Source: Hyphomonas sp. UBA5111 (GTDB taxonomy: Bacteria > Pseudomonadota > Alphaproteobacteria > Caulobacterales > Hyphomonadaceae). Taken from it: a stretch of 29,606 nt of DNA. Positions 1 through 7,376 of this stretch are shown here, one piece after another. The position numbers and the translations under genes were made by a program. Each line of letters starts with the position of its first letter. Position 1 is the first letter of the stretch. The notes under the pieces are model-generated. The model was not told where the DNA came from and made no database searches. It saw only the letters and a list, made by a program, of their open reading frames with translations. The stretch lies in the NCBI GenBank assembly GCA_002414505.1, contig DHZF01000082.1, forward strand, positions 646 through 30,251. Direction: 5' to 3'.

Positions 1-89
1 CCAGGGCAGGATCGTAGGATACCGCATCGGTCGGAATTGTCAGATTAACGGGCCTTGAGACGGCCAATCCTGGCGTCTAGCCTCTGGAA

Positions 90-754
90 ATGACGAACTC
101 CCCATTCCGCTATTTCAAAACGTCGCCTGAGCTCATCCAGCTTGCGGTCATGATGTACGTCCGTTTCCCGTTGGCACTTCGAAACGTCGAGGACCTGCTA
201 CACGAACGCGGCATCGACATCTGCCATGAGACAGTACGGCATTGGGTGGACCGTTTCGGTACTCACTTCGCACACAAGATCCGCAATCGTCGATCTGAGA
301 GAATGAGGCAGTCACCGCAATGGCAGTGGCACCTGAACGAAGTCTTCGTGAAGATCCGTGGGAAGACTCACTTTTGTGGCGCGCGGTCGACCATGAGGGC
401 GAAGTCCTAGAGTCCTTTGTGACTAAGACGCGCGACAAGGCTTCAGCGCTGAAATTCATGAGGAAAGCCATGAAGCGGTATGGAAATCCGCAGGTCGTGG
501 TCACGGACAAGCTTCGCTCATATGGAGCCGCCATGAGCGAGATCGGCAATGCTCATCGCCGCGAAATCGGCAGGCATTTGAACAATCGTGCCGAAAATTC
601 ACATTTACCTTTTCGCCGACGAGAGCGGGCGATGTCGCGCTTCCGTCGGATGCGAAGTCTGCAAAAGTTCGCCTCAATCCATTCGTCTGACAGCACCGAA
701 GGCGGCAATGGAAACGGCCTTTCTGTAGCTGATCATTCTCGGCGGCGAAGATAA
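90..754 (+). pseudogene. IS6-family transposase, frameshifted and decayed
   Basis: Two overlapping reading frames together spell an IS6/IS26-type DDE transposase. The first (90-410) carries the N-terminal SPFRYFK start and helix-turn-helix region. The second (320-754) resumes with LWRAVDHEGEV, the VVTDKLRSYG motif holding the second catalytic Asp, and NNRAENSH with the catalytic Glu. The frames join at a short T run (372-375) where one base appears to be missing. The first catalytic Asp, expected in the motif HLDE, is Asn here (codon AAC at 336-338). Family similarity stops near position 689, before the usual C-terminus, and the remaining residues look unrelated. The element is therefore almost certainly inactive. 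No convincing terminal inverted repeat was found in 1-89. A second fragment of the same family lies near 4700-4798. Confidence 0.88.
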
Positions 755-789
755 GATTTATGAAGATTAAGGCTGAGCGATGCAAAAGC

Positions 790-1677
790 TCATGAGCGGA
801 TTGAACGAACAGTATCGGCAAGAGCAGAGCTTATATCGATACAATTGGTTGCGTGGGCAATCGTATTGGTGGTGACGATGCGGGTCGCGCCGGCTTCGCG
901 CAGGGCCTTGTCTGAGTCCCCTGCAAAGATTGCATGGACAGCGCAGCAGACTGGCGGCCGCAACCCCTGGTTCAGGACAAGTTGTGTGGCGGCGATCATT
1001 GTCGAAGCAGTCGATATTGTGTCGTCTACAATAACGGGTGTGTGATCCTGCCACGGACGGAGATCCTGCAGAGCGATTTCCACGTCCCGATCCCCGCCTC
1101 TTGTCTTGCTGAGGATGACATAGTCTGCGTCCGCCAGGGCCGCCATCTCGGAGACCCATTGCTTGCTTTCGGAATCGGGACCGATCAGGAGAGGCTTGTC
1201 GACTTCAAGAGCGATCCAGGCGGCCATAGCGATTGCGGCATGGCTGACCTTTGCGGGGATATCATAGATGTCCGACAAAGCGTGCCAGCGGTGCAAGTGA
1301 GGGTCCATCGTCACGAGCCAATCGACGCTGGATGAAATCAATTTCGCAAAATGCACGGATGTGACTGCCTCGCCAGGCTGGAACATCGTATCCTGGCGCA
1401 TATAGGGCAAGTAGGGCGCGACCAGCCCGACCGATGTGGCGCCAAGCGCGCGGGCGGTCTGTGCTGCAAAGACAAGCGCGGGCAGTTTTGCATCCGGATA
1501 GGCGAGGCCCGCAAGGAGAATGATTTCGCGGCCTTCCAGCGGAGTATCGAAGCGCAGATACGTCTCGCCATCCGGAAAACGGCGCAAGTCGATTTCAGCG
1601 ATTTCGGCCTCAAGGGCGCGGGCAAGCGGTCCGGAAATTTGCGCTGTATCCTGCAAAGCTACCAATAGCGGTTTCAT
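790..1677 (-). CDS. PRPP synthetase-like protein (ribose-phosphate pyrophosphokinase family)
   Basis: This 295-residue protein belongs to the ribose-phosphate pyrophosphokinase family, which transfers pyrophosphate from ATP to ribose 5-phosphate. Visible family landmarks are FPDGE at residues 34-38, the RQD segment at 94-96 of the ATP site, DPHLH at 125-129 in the place of the metal-binding DLH motif, a flexible-loop Lys/Arg pair at 191-193, and the PRPP-binding loop VIVDDTISTAST at 215-226. It is slightly shorter than housekeeping Prs (about 315 residues) and quite diverged, so it is probably a specialised paralog rather than the essential enzyme. Its ATG overlaps the stop of the phosphorylase gene in an ATGA arrangement (1674-1677), showing translational coupling. 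It is the last gene of the trio, and its stop lies just beyond the transposase remnant. Confidence 0.85.
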   Translation of the reverse strand: MKPLLVALQDTAQISGPLARALEAEIAEIDLRRFPDGETYLRFDTPLEGREIILLAGLAYPDAKLPALVFAAQTARALGATSVGLVAPYLPYMRQDTMFQPGEAVTSVHFAKLISSSVDWLVTMDPHLHRWHALSDIYDIPAKVSHAAIAMAAWIALEVDKPLLIGPDSESKQWVSEMAALADADYVILSKTRGGDRDVEIALQDLRPWQDHTPVIVDDTISTASTMIAATQLVLNQGLRPPVCCAVHAIFAGDSDKALREAGATRIVTTNTIAHATNCIDISSALADTVRSIRS

Positions 1678-3203
1678 GGTTTTGTCAGTTCTATGATGTC
1701 CGGATTGGCCGCGACATAGTCGATCACATAGGCGAGTTCACCGGGTGCTTCCGTATACAGTGTATATAGGGGCTGGCCTGCCCCCACGGAGTCTCCGAGC
1801 CTGACATGGAGATCAAGCCCGGCGGTCTTGTCGTCCGGTCCACCCGCGAGTTTCGCGGCTTGGGCGAGGCGGCGATTGTCGATCGAGGTTACCCGGCCGG
1901 GGGCAGGCGCGAGGATGGGGCGACTATGTTCTGCGAGCTCGGGTTCGCGAAACCCGCCCTGGGCCCGGCAGATGGCTTCGAATTTCGTATAGGCCGCCCC
2001 GCTGTGAAGCACGTCCATTGCCATGGCCTTGCCCGCTCCCGTGCTTGCCTTTCCGACAAGTTCGAGAAGCGCCCCGGCAATCAGGCAGGCGCGGTCTGCG
2101 AGATCCGCAGGAGCATCTGGTTCGTTGCGCAGCACCGCAAGGACATCGCGGGCCTCGAGTGAAGGTCCGATGCCGCGCCCGACCGGCTGGGTCCCGTCCG
2201 TAATGATCGATTGGATTTTCAATCCAAATTCATTCGCAACCTTCTCGAGAAGGGACTGCAAGGAGGCTGCCGCCGCCTGGCTGCGAACCTTGGCCGTCGG
2301 ACCCACTGGAATGTCGATCACGACATGTGTGGCTCCGGCGGCGATCTTCTTTGACAGGACGGAGGCGACAAGCGCTCCCTCGCTATCGAGATTCAGCGCG
2401 CGCTCGATCCGGATCAGCGCATCGTCGGCCGGGCTGAACTGGACGCCGCCCCCCCAAACAAAGCAGCCGCCTTGCTGGTCGACGACCCGCCGCATGTTCG
2501 CAAGATCGAGGTCCACATCGGTTATGACCTCCATCGTGTCGGCAGTGCCGGCGGGAGACGTGATCGCGCGAGAAGATGTTTTCGGGATGGTCAGGCCGAG
2601 GAAGGCGCAGATCGCCACCACGATGGGTGTGGTTCGGTTGCCCGGCAAGCCACCGACACAGTGCTTGTCCGCAATGGGCGCGCGATCCCATTTCGTATGG
2701 CTGCCTGTTTCGACCATCGCGCGCGTGAGGGCGATGGTTTCGTTGAGGTCCAGCGGCAATGCCGAGCATGCCGTGACGAAGGAGGACAGATGGATGTCCG
2801 AATAGCGCCCCGCAACGATGTCGGTGATGATGGCGTTCGTGCCGGCTTCGTCGAGCCGTTGGCCAAACACCTTGCCCCGGACCTTTTTGAGCGATTCAAG
2901 GGGCGCGGGATGGCTGATGGAAATCTGACAGCCTTCTGTAAGACCGAGCAGGCGCCAGGCAGCCTCTGACAGGCCGATCTGTTGATCGGAGACGAGGTCT
3001 GTGGACGTCTGGTACAGTGTGGCAATAATGGACCGGGATCCATTGGTCAGCTGCACCCGGGAATGGGCGGAAAACCCTTCGGACCGGCACACCGGACTGT
3101 CTGCCCGAATGAAGGCCATGGCTTCATGCTGGGTATCAAGGCCGAGACGATGTGCGTTCAGCACGTTCGCCAAGGGGGGCGATCCCGGAGGTTTCGCGGT
3201 CAT
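1674..3203 (-). CDS. Archaeal-type thymidine/AMP phosphorylase family protein
   Basis: This 509-residue protein is a member of the nucleoside phosphorylase II family, closest in motifs to the archaeal 'putative thymidine phosphorylase' and AMP phosphorylase group rather than to E. coli DeoA. The signature KHCVGGLPGNRTTP at residues 180-193 and PKTSSRAITSPAGTAD at 207-222 form the phosphate and substrate site. The N-terminal extension of about 95 residues is also seen in the archaeal type. Characterised archaeal members phosphorolyse nucleoside 5'-monophosphates to base plus ribose 1,5-bisphosphate; the classical family acts on thymidine. Which substrate applies here is not visible. The start ATG overlaps the MBL gene stop by one base (TGATG at 3205-3201), and its stop overlaps the PRPP synthetase-like start. 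Confidence 0.87.
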   Translation of the reverse strand: MTAKPPGSPPLANVLNAHRLGLDTQHEAMAFIRADSPVCRSEGFSAHSRVQLTNGSRSIIATLYQTSTDLVSDQQIGLSEAAWRLLGLTEGCQISISHPAPLESLKKVRGKVFGQRLDEAGTNAIITDIVAGRYSDIHLSSFVTACSALPLDLNETIALTRAMVETGSHTKWDRAPIADKHCVGGLPGNRTTPIVVAICAFLGLTIPKTSSRAITSPAGTADTMEVITDVDLDLANMRRVVDQQGGCFVWGGGVQFSPADDALIRIERALNLDSEGALVASVLSKKIAAGATHVVIDIPVGPTAKVRSQAAAASLQSLLEKVANEFGLKIQSIITDGTQPVGRGIGPSLEARDVLAVLRNEPDAPADLADRACLIAGALLELVGKASTGAGKAMAMDVLHSGAAYTKFEAICRAQGGFREPELAEHSRPILAPAPGRVTSIDNRRLAQAAKLAGGPDDKTAGLDLHVRLGDSVGAGQPLYTLYTEAPGELAYVIDYVAANPDIIELTKP

Positions 3204-4567
3204 CAGTCGAGATCCTGGGTTTCATTATGCTCCGGTACGATAACTGACCAGCCCAGCTCTTCCTCGATCCGGTGGCGCAGGGCATCGGCGGCGTCGGGTT
3301 CGCCGTGGACGATGAAAGTCTGCTTCGGCGGCGTTTCAAACCCGGCCAGCCAGTCCATGATTTCATCCGCGTCGGCATGGGCGGAGAGCATGTGCAGGTT
3401 TGCAATTTCTGCGCGGACGTCATGATACTCGCCGTGGATCTTGATCCGATCAATGCCGGCGACCATGGCCGCACCCCGTGTGCCACCCGCCTGAAAGCCT
3501 GCGAACAGGATCGTGTTCCGGGCATCGGGTGCAAAGAATTTCAGGTGATGAAGCACGCGGCCCCCTGTCGCCATACCGCTTGCGGCGATGATGATCTTGG
3601 GCATCGGGTCATAATCGAGTGCCTTGGAGTCTTCGCCTTCGTGGACATAGGTTGCGACATGGCAGGCCCGCTTCGCCTGATCCTTGCTCAGCCTGTGGCA
3701 TTCGGGGTGCTTGCAAAAGATTTCGGTCGCATCAATTGCCATCGGACTGTCGAGATATACGGGCAGGTCCGGTATGCGATTCGCTGCCTTAAGCTCATGA
3801 ATATAATAGAGCAGGGCCTGCGCGCGTCCGACGGCGAATGACGGAATAAGGACTGTTCCGCCGCGCTTGGACGTGCGGTTGATGATGTCCTCCAGGGCAT
3901 CCTCTGCGTCGCGCTCCCCATGCTGCCGGTTCCCATAGGTCGACTCGACGAGAAGGTAGTCGGCCTGTGATATTGTGGCGGGGGTGAACATGAGCGGATC
4001 CATGGGGCGGCCAAGGTCTCCGGAAAACACGATCTTGGCAGCTGGCGTTTCAAGTTCGATGATGGCGGCGCCCAGGATGTGACCAGCCTTGCGGAAGGTT
4101 GCGCTTACGCCCTTGGCGACATCAACTTTCTTGTCAAAAGTCGATGTGCGAAAGTGTTCGAGGGATTTCCTGGCATCTCGTTGGGTGTACATCGGCAAAG
4201 CAGGCTTGTGCTTTGAATAACCATACCGATTGGCCCGCTCGGCTTCGCGTTCCTGCAGGTAGGCGCTGTCCGGCAACAGGATTTGACAGAGATCGAATGT
4301 CGCTTCGGTACTATGTATCGGGCCTTTGAATCCCTGCTTCACCAGCATTGGGAGATGGCCGGAATGATCGATATGCGCGTGCGTCAGGACCACGGCATCA
4401 ATGGAGGCAGGGTCAACCGGAAGCGGTTTCCAGTTCCGCAAGCGAAGTTGCTTGTAGCCCTGGAACAGGCCGCAATCGACAAGGATACGGGCCTCACCTG
4501 TATCAACCAGGTATTTTGACCCGGTGACCGTGCCTACGCCGCCCAGGAATTTGATTTGAAGCGTCAT
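3203..4567 (-). CDS. MBL-fold beta-CASP RNase-like protein
   Basis: This protein of about 454 residues is a metallo-beta-lactamase fold hydrolase of the beta-CASP RNA-processing group (CPSF73/RNase J-like exonucleases). The zinc-binding HAHIDHSGH lies at residues 63-71 from the chosen start, followed by a VFSGDLGRP segment (metal-ligand Asp) and, near the C-terminus, SAHADADEIMDWL and VHGEPDAA, which match beta-CASP motifs. The open frame extends to 4642, but homology begins at MTLQIKFLGGVGTVTGS. I chose the ATG at 4565-4567, with a GAGGG about 13 bases upstream; the 25 upstream residues are unlike the family. It is probably a cytoplasmic 3'- or 5'-acting RNase and is first in the coupled trio. 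A TTGACA (minus strand, 4638-4633) lies upstream, without a good -10 partner. Confidence 0.88.
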   Translation of the reverse strand: MTLQIKFLGGVGTVTGSKYLVDTGEARILVDCGLFQGYKQLRLRNWKPLPVDPASIDAVVLTHAHIDHSGHLPMLVKQGFKGPIHSTEATFDLCQILLPDSAYLQEREAERANRYGYSKHKPALPMYTQRDARKSLEHFRTSTFDKKVDVAKGVSATFRKAGHILGAAIIELETPAAKIVFSGDLGRPMDPLMFTPATISQADYLLVESTYGNRQHGERDAEDALEDIINRTSKRGGTVLIPSFAVGRAQALLYYIHELKAANRIPDLPVYLDSPMAIDATEIFCKHPECHRLSKDQAKRACHVATYVHEGEDSKALDYDPMPKIIIAASGMATGGRVLHHLKFFAPDARNTILFAGFQAGGTRGAAMVAGIDRIKIHGEYHDVRAEIANLHMLSAHADADEIMDWLAGFETPPKQTFIVHGEPDAADALRHRIEEELGWSVIVPEHNETQDLD

Positions 4568-4699
4568 GTATTGGTGCCCTCGGTGACCGCATGGGAATGA
4601 TGCGCTGAGCTGCAACGAGCCCGTTTGGCATCTGTCAATCATACGTGACCCTGTGAGGCGGGATCACGCAACCCTGCCGGCATAGTCAAAGGAGCCGAC

Positions 4700-4798
4700 C
4701 TTGAGGCTGTAGAGCAGGGCGCATAGCCTCTGAAAATAAGGGATTCACCGTTCCGCTACATCAAAACCCCACTCAGAATCATCCAAGCTGGCGTCTGG
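4700..4798 (+). mobile_element. IS6-family transposase 5' fragment (second remnant)
   Basis: The stretch from about 4700 to 4798 aligns by eye with positions 56-155 of the left transposase remnant. Both contain TAGCCTCTG shortly before the gene start, and translation from 4739 gives RDSPFRYIKTPL, then further residues similar to the SPFRYFKTSPEL start at 90. Only the first twenty or so codons survive. The similarity ends about ten bases before the stop codon of the PrpD-family gene. No in-frame ATG is left at the expected start. The two copies differ at many positions, so they are old or came from different elements. The fragment sits between the RNase/phosphorylase trio and the PrpD operon. 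Confidence 0.72.
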
Positions 4799-4808
4799 CC
4801 CTGCCTTT

Positions 4809-6179
4809 TCAAGTAAGGTCGAGAGCCCTGAACAAGGGATCGAAACTGGTTGCCGTCTCGATTGTCCACATGTGTTCAAGTGCAGTCTGGATGTCTTGGG
4901 TGTCCAGGTGGATGTTCGCGAAGTCGCGGAACTTGACCTCAAGGTCGCCATCGGAAATTCCAATCCGGGGAGATGTCCGGGTGCCGGCTTCTTTCTCCAG
5001 TATCCGACCGTCCTTGAGGGTGATGGTCACGCGATTGGCGAGCGATGGCATCTGAGCTGCGAGGACAGGGTCCTCGTGGACCGTGATCTTGTCGATAACT
5101 TCTATGATTTGAGGATCCCCGAAGTCGGCCGCGTCATAGGTCGCACGGGTGATCTGGCCATCGACCAGAGCGCGGGCCACTGTGTAGGGCAGGCTGTGAT
5201 CCGCGGTTTCCCGCGTCTCGGGCCGCCACTTTGCGGGATCCTTGGCGAGAAACTTGTAGCCAACATCCGTGGTCGCCACCTTGATGGTTTTGATATTGCC
5301 AAGGTCGCCGATTTCCTCGCGTAGCCCAATGGCGCACATGACGGCCGTCTGCATCTCTCCATTCGTGGGATAGAGCTTCGTACGTGCATGCTGAATCCGG
5401 AAATCCTGGTTCTGCGAATTTCCGAACATGTCGAAGTCCAGCCCAATCGGTCCGCTGACCTGATTGAAGAAGCCCATCTCGCCTTCAAAGATTTCGCTTG
5501 GACCCGTCATGCCGTGCCGGGCGAGATAGGCGCAGAAGATGGCGCTGCGCGTGGCATTTGCAGCAGAGGCGCCCTTCCATCCGGAGAGCTCCCCCGAGCG
5601 GACTTGCCGCATAGCTATATGCCCGTTCAGCGCCATGCTGAGGGCGTGAACCATTTCGCTGCTTGAAAGGCACAGAAGGCGTCCGACAGCCAATGATGCC
5701 GAGATGGTGACATAGTTCACATGGTCCCAGCCGCGTCGGAACAAGCAGGCTGCGTCTTGCAGCTGCATCTGTACCTCGTAGGCAATGACCATCGCCAGGA
5801 CGAGATCCTGACCACTGAGGCCCTCAGCCTGAGCGACAGCGAGGCACGCGGGAATATTGTCACTCGAATGACCCGGCTCCAGTCCGAAATAACCATCATT
5901 GAAGTCGAGGAAGCGCACCATGGTGGCATTGAGAAAAGCTGCCGCTTCCGGTGTAACCTTCTTCCGGCTAAAGAGGATTGTGGATGGCCCATCAGGTAGG
6001 GTTTGGGTGTAGGCGCGTATGCTGTTGACCGGAGGAGCATGCAGCGCGCCAAGTGCGCAGCCGATGGAGTCGACCATACGCTGGCGTGCGGTATGGATGA
6101 CAGGCTCTCCCAGATCCTCGAATTTCAGGGAGAGGGCGTAGTCAACAAGATCTTCGGCGAGGGACAAATCGTACTCCAT
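4809..6179 (-). CDS. MmgE/PrpD family protein
   Basis: This gene encodes about 456 residues of the MmgE/PrpD family, which includes 2-methylcitrate dehydratase and cis-aconitate decarboxylase and acts on tricarboxylate-like acids. Recognisable segments are the N-terminal helix start MEYDLSLAEDLVDYALSL, the active-site stretch FLDFNDGYFGLEPGHSSDN with its Asp and His, and SGWKGASAANA with the conserved Lys. In the stretch LYPTNGEMQTAV, PrpD enzymes usually carry His where Glu is seen here. The open frame runs to 6389 but would overlap the aldolase gene by about 100 bases. ATG at 6179 fits family length; ATG at 6209 (ten residues longer) is possible, and neither has a strong ribosome site. It is last in the AtuA-DUF4387-aldolase-PrpD series. 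The exact substrate is unknown. Confidence 0.85.
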   Translation of the reverse strand: MEYDLSLAEDLVDYALSLKFEDLGEPVIHTARQRMVDSIGCALGALHAPPVNSIRAYTQTLPDGPSTILFSRKKVTPEAAAFLNATMVRFLDFNDGYFGLEPGHSSDNIPACLAVAQAEGLSGQDLVLAMVIAYEVQMQLQDAACLFRRGWDHVNYVTISASLAVGRLLCLSSSEMVHALSMALNGHIAMRQVRSGELSGWKGASAANATRSAIFCAYLARHGMTGPSEIFEGEMGFFNQVSGPIGLDFDMFGNSQNQDFRIQHARTKLYPTNGEMQTAVMCAIGLREEIGDLGNIKTIKVATTDVGYKFLAKDPAKWRPETRETADHSLPYTVARALVDGQITRATYDAADFGDPQIIEVIDKITVHEDPVLAAQMPSLANRVTITLKDGRILEKEAGTRTSPRIGISDGDLEVKFRDFANIHLDTQDIQTALEHMWTIETATSFDPLFRALDLT

Positions 6180-6285
6180 CTGCGGACGTGAATTATCAGG
6201 GGCGCGCATCCCTGCGCACTGTGTGCTCAATCTATTGGTAGAGGCTGGTATTCGGCGGCCCGGGGAGAGCTGACTTAAGCTCGTA

Positions 6286-7044
6286 TCAGTTGCGGAATCC
6301 CGGGCTGCGTTCGTCGGCAAGGCGCAGCAGGGCAGGCCAGACGAGCCGCTCGGCCGCAACGCCACCCAGCGACTTGCTCTGTTCATCAACCACGCTCTGA
6401 GCTTCCTTTGGAGGATGCCTCACCTTGCCGCAGGACTGCGCGGCCACCTGGATGGCGCAGGAGCGCTCCAGGAAGTACATATAGGTGAAGGCCTCCGCCA
6501 CGGAGCGACCCGTGGTCAGTGTGCCGTGATTGCGCAGGATCATGATATTGCTCTCGCCGAGATCAGCCACCAGGCGCGGGCGTTCATCATGATTTAGCGC
6601 TACTCCCTCATAGTCATGATAAGCAAGCTGGCTATTCAGCAGCATGGCGGATTGATGGATCGGTGCGAGGCCGGTCTCCAGACAGGAGACGGCTGTTCCG
6701 GCAACGGTATGGAGGTGGATGACACATTCGACGTCCTCCCGGGCAGCATGCACAGCCGAGTGAATGGTGAACCCTGCCGCATTTACCATATGAGAGGTGG
6801 GTTCGATAACATTCCCATCCAGGTCGATCTTCACCAGCGACGAGGCGGTGATCTCGTGGAAGAGGTGGCCATAAGGATTGATCAGAAAGTGATGCTCCGG
6901 ACCCGGAATGCGCGCCGAGATGTGAGTGAATACCAAATCGTCCCATCCGAACAAGGCCACAAGTCGGTAAGCTGCGGCCAGATCGGTACGAATCTCGGCC
7001 TCGGTGCGGGTGGGTGCGTCGGGTGATTGGCTAACGGCCTCCAT
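6286..7044 (-). CDS. Class II aldolase/adducin family protein
   Basis: This 252-residue protein has the class II aldolase/adducin fold. The zinc ligands are visible as HLH at residues 110-112 and RNHG with His173. At residue 91, where L-fuculose-1-phosphate aldolase carries its catalytic Glu (nineteen residues before the first zinc His), this protein has Gly in NAAGFTIHSA. That change is typical of a broad subgroup annotated only as class II aldolase/adducin, so classical retro-aldol chemistry is not assured. The start ATG overlaps the DUF4387 stop (TGATG at 7046-7042), showing translational coupling. It lies between DUF4387 and the PrpD-family gene and may cleave or decarboxylate the product of that pathway, which is inference. 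Confidence 0.87.
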   Translation of the reverse strand: MEAVSQSPDAPTRTEAEIRTDLAAAYRLVALFGWDDLVFTHISARIPGPEHHFLINPYGHLFHEITASSLVKIDLDGNVIEPTSHMVNAAGFTIHSAVHAAREDVECVIHLHTVAGTAVSCLETGLAPIHQSAMLLNSQLAYHDYEGVALNHDERPRLVADLGESNIMILRNHGTLTTGRSVAEAFTYMYFLERSCAIQVAAQSCGKVRHPPKEAQSVVDEQSKSLGGVAAERLVWPALLRLADERSPGFRN

Positions 7045-7376
7045 CAGACTGCGCTCCCTGAAGTGGACGGGCGGACATCAATATCGAGCAGGCGGACGAA
7101 TGATTGTCCGGAATGCATATCCCGTTCACCTTTCCATGCCTGCGCGTTCGGGCGCACATAGGAAACCTTGACCATGTGCAGGCTATCGACCGGAATGCGC
7201 TTGATGCTCGTCGGGTCGGTGCCAAAGAGCCGGGCGAAAAGACCGGGCCCAAGATCTTCGGAATCCTTGTATTCTTTGTACGTGTCGAAATCCTTGTAGA
7301 AGAAGTCGACGGTTACCCAGAACGGGCCTGCATTCTTGGTCCGCACATGTCGGCAGATGTCTTTGACCTTAGGCAT
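7044..7376 (-). CDS. DUF4387 domain protein
   Basis: This 110-residue protein matches DUF4387, a small domain nearly always encoded directly after, or fused to, an AtuA/DUF1446 protein. The N-terminal segment KVKDICRHVRTKNAGPFWVT and the later RLFGTDPTSIKRIPVDSLHMVK are characteristic. Its start ATG lies eight bases inside the end of the AtuA-family gene, so the two are probably made together and form a complex. No catalytic residues are known for the family, and no function can be read from the sequence. Confidence 0.85.
   Translation of the reverse strand: MPKVKDICRHVRTKNAGPFWVTVDFFYKDFDTYKEYKDSEDLGPGLFARLFGTDPTSIKRIPVDSLHMVKVSYVRPNAQAWKGERDMHSGQSFVRLLDIDVRPSTSGSAV

Noticed and set aside
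37..44. TTGTCAGA near the window start, also found in the nested repeats at 16888
   Set aside because: An eight-base match is expected by chance in 30 kb, and the flanks do not align well.
845..1335. Plus-strand open frames opposite the PRPP synthetase-like gene
   Set aside because: They are shadows of a well-supported family member and show no recognisable domain or ribosome site.
2023..2805. Long plus-strand frame of 260 codons opposite the phosphorylase gene
   Set aside because: High-GC antisense frame; composition rich in Arg, Ser and Ala, no family similarity, and the opposite strand carries clear catalytic motifs.
4644..4668. Imperfect GTGACCC...GGGATCAC dyad upstream of the MBL gene
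   Set aside because: Mismatch in the arm, no T run and no second copy; too weak to call.
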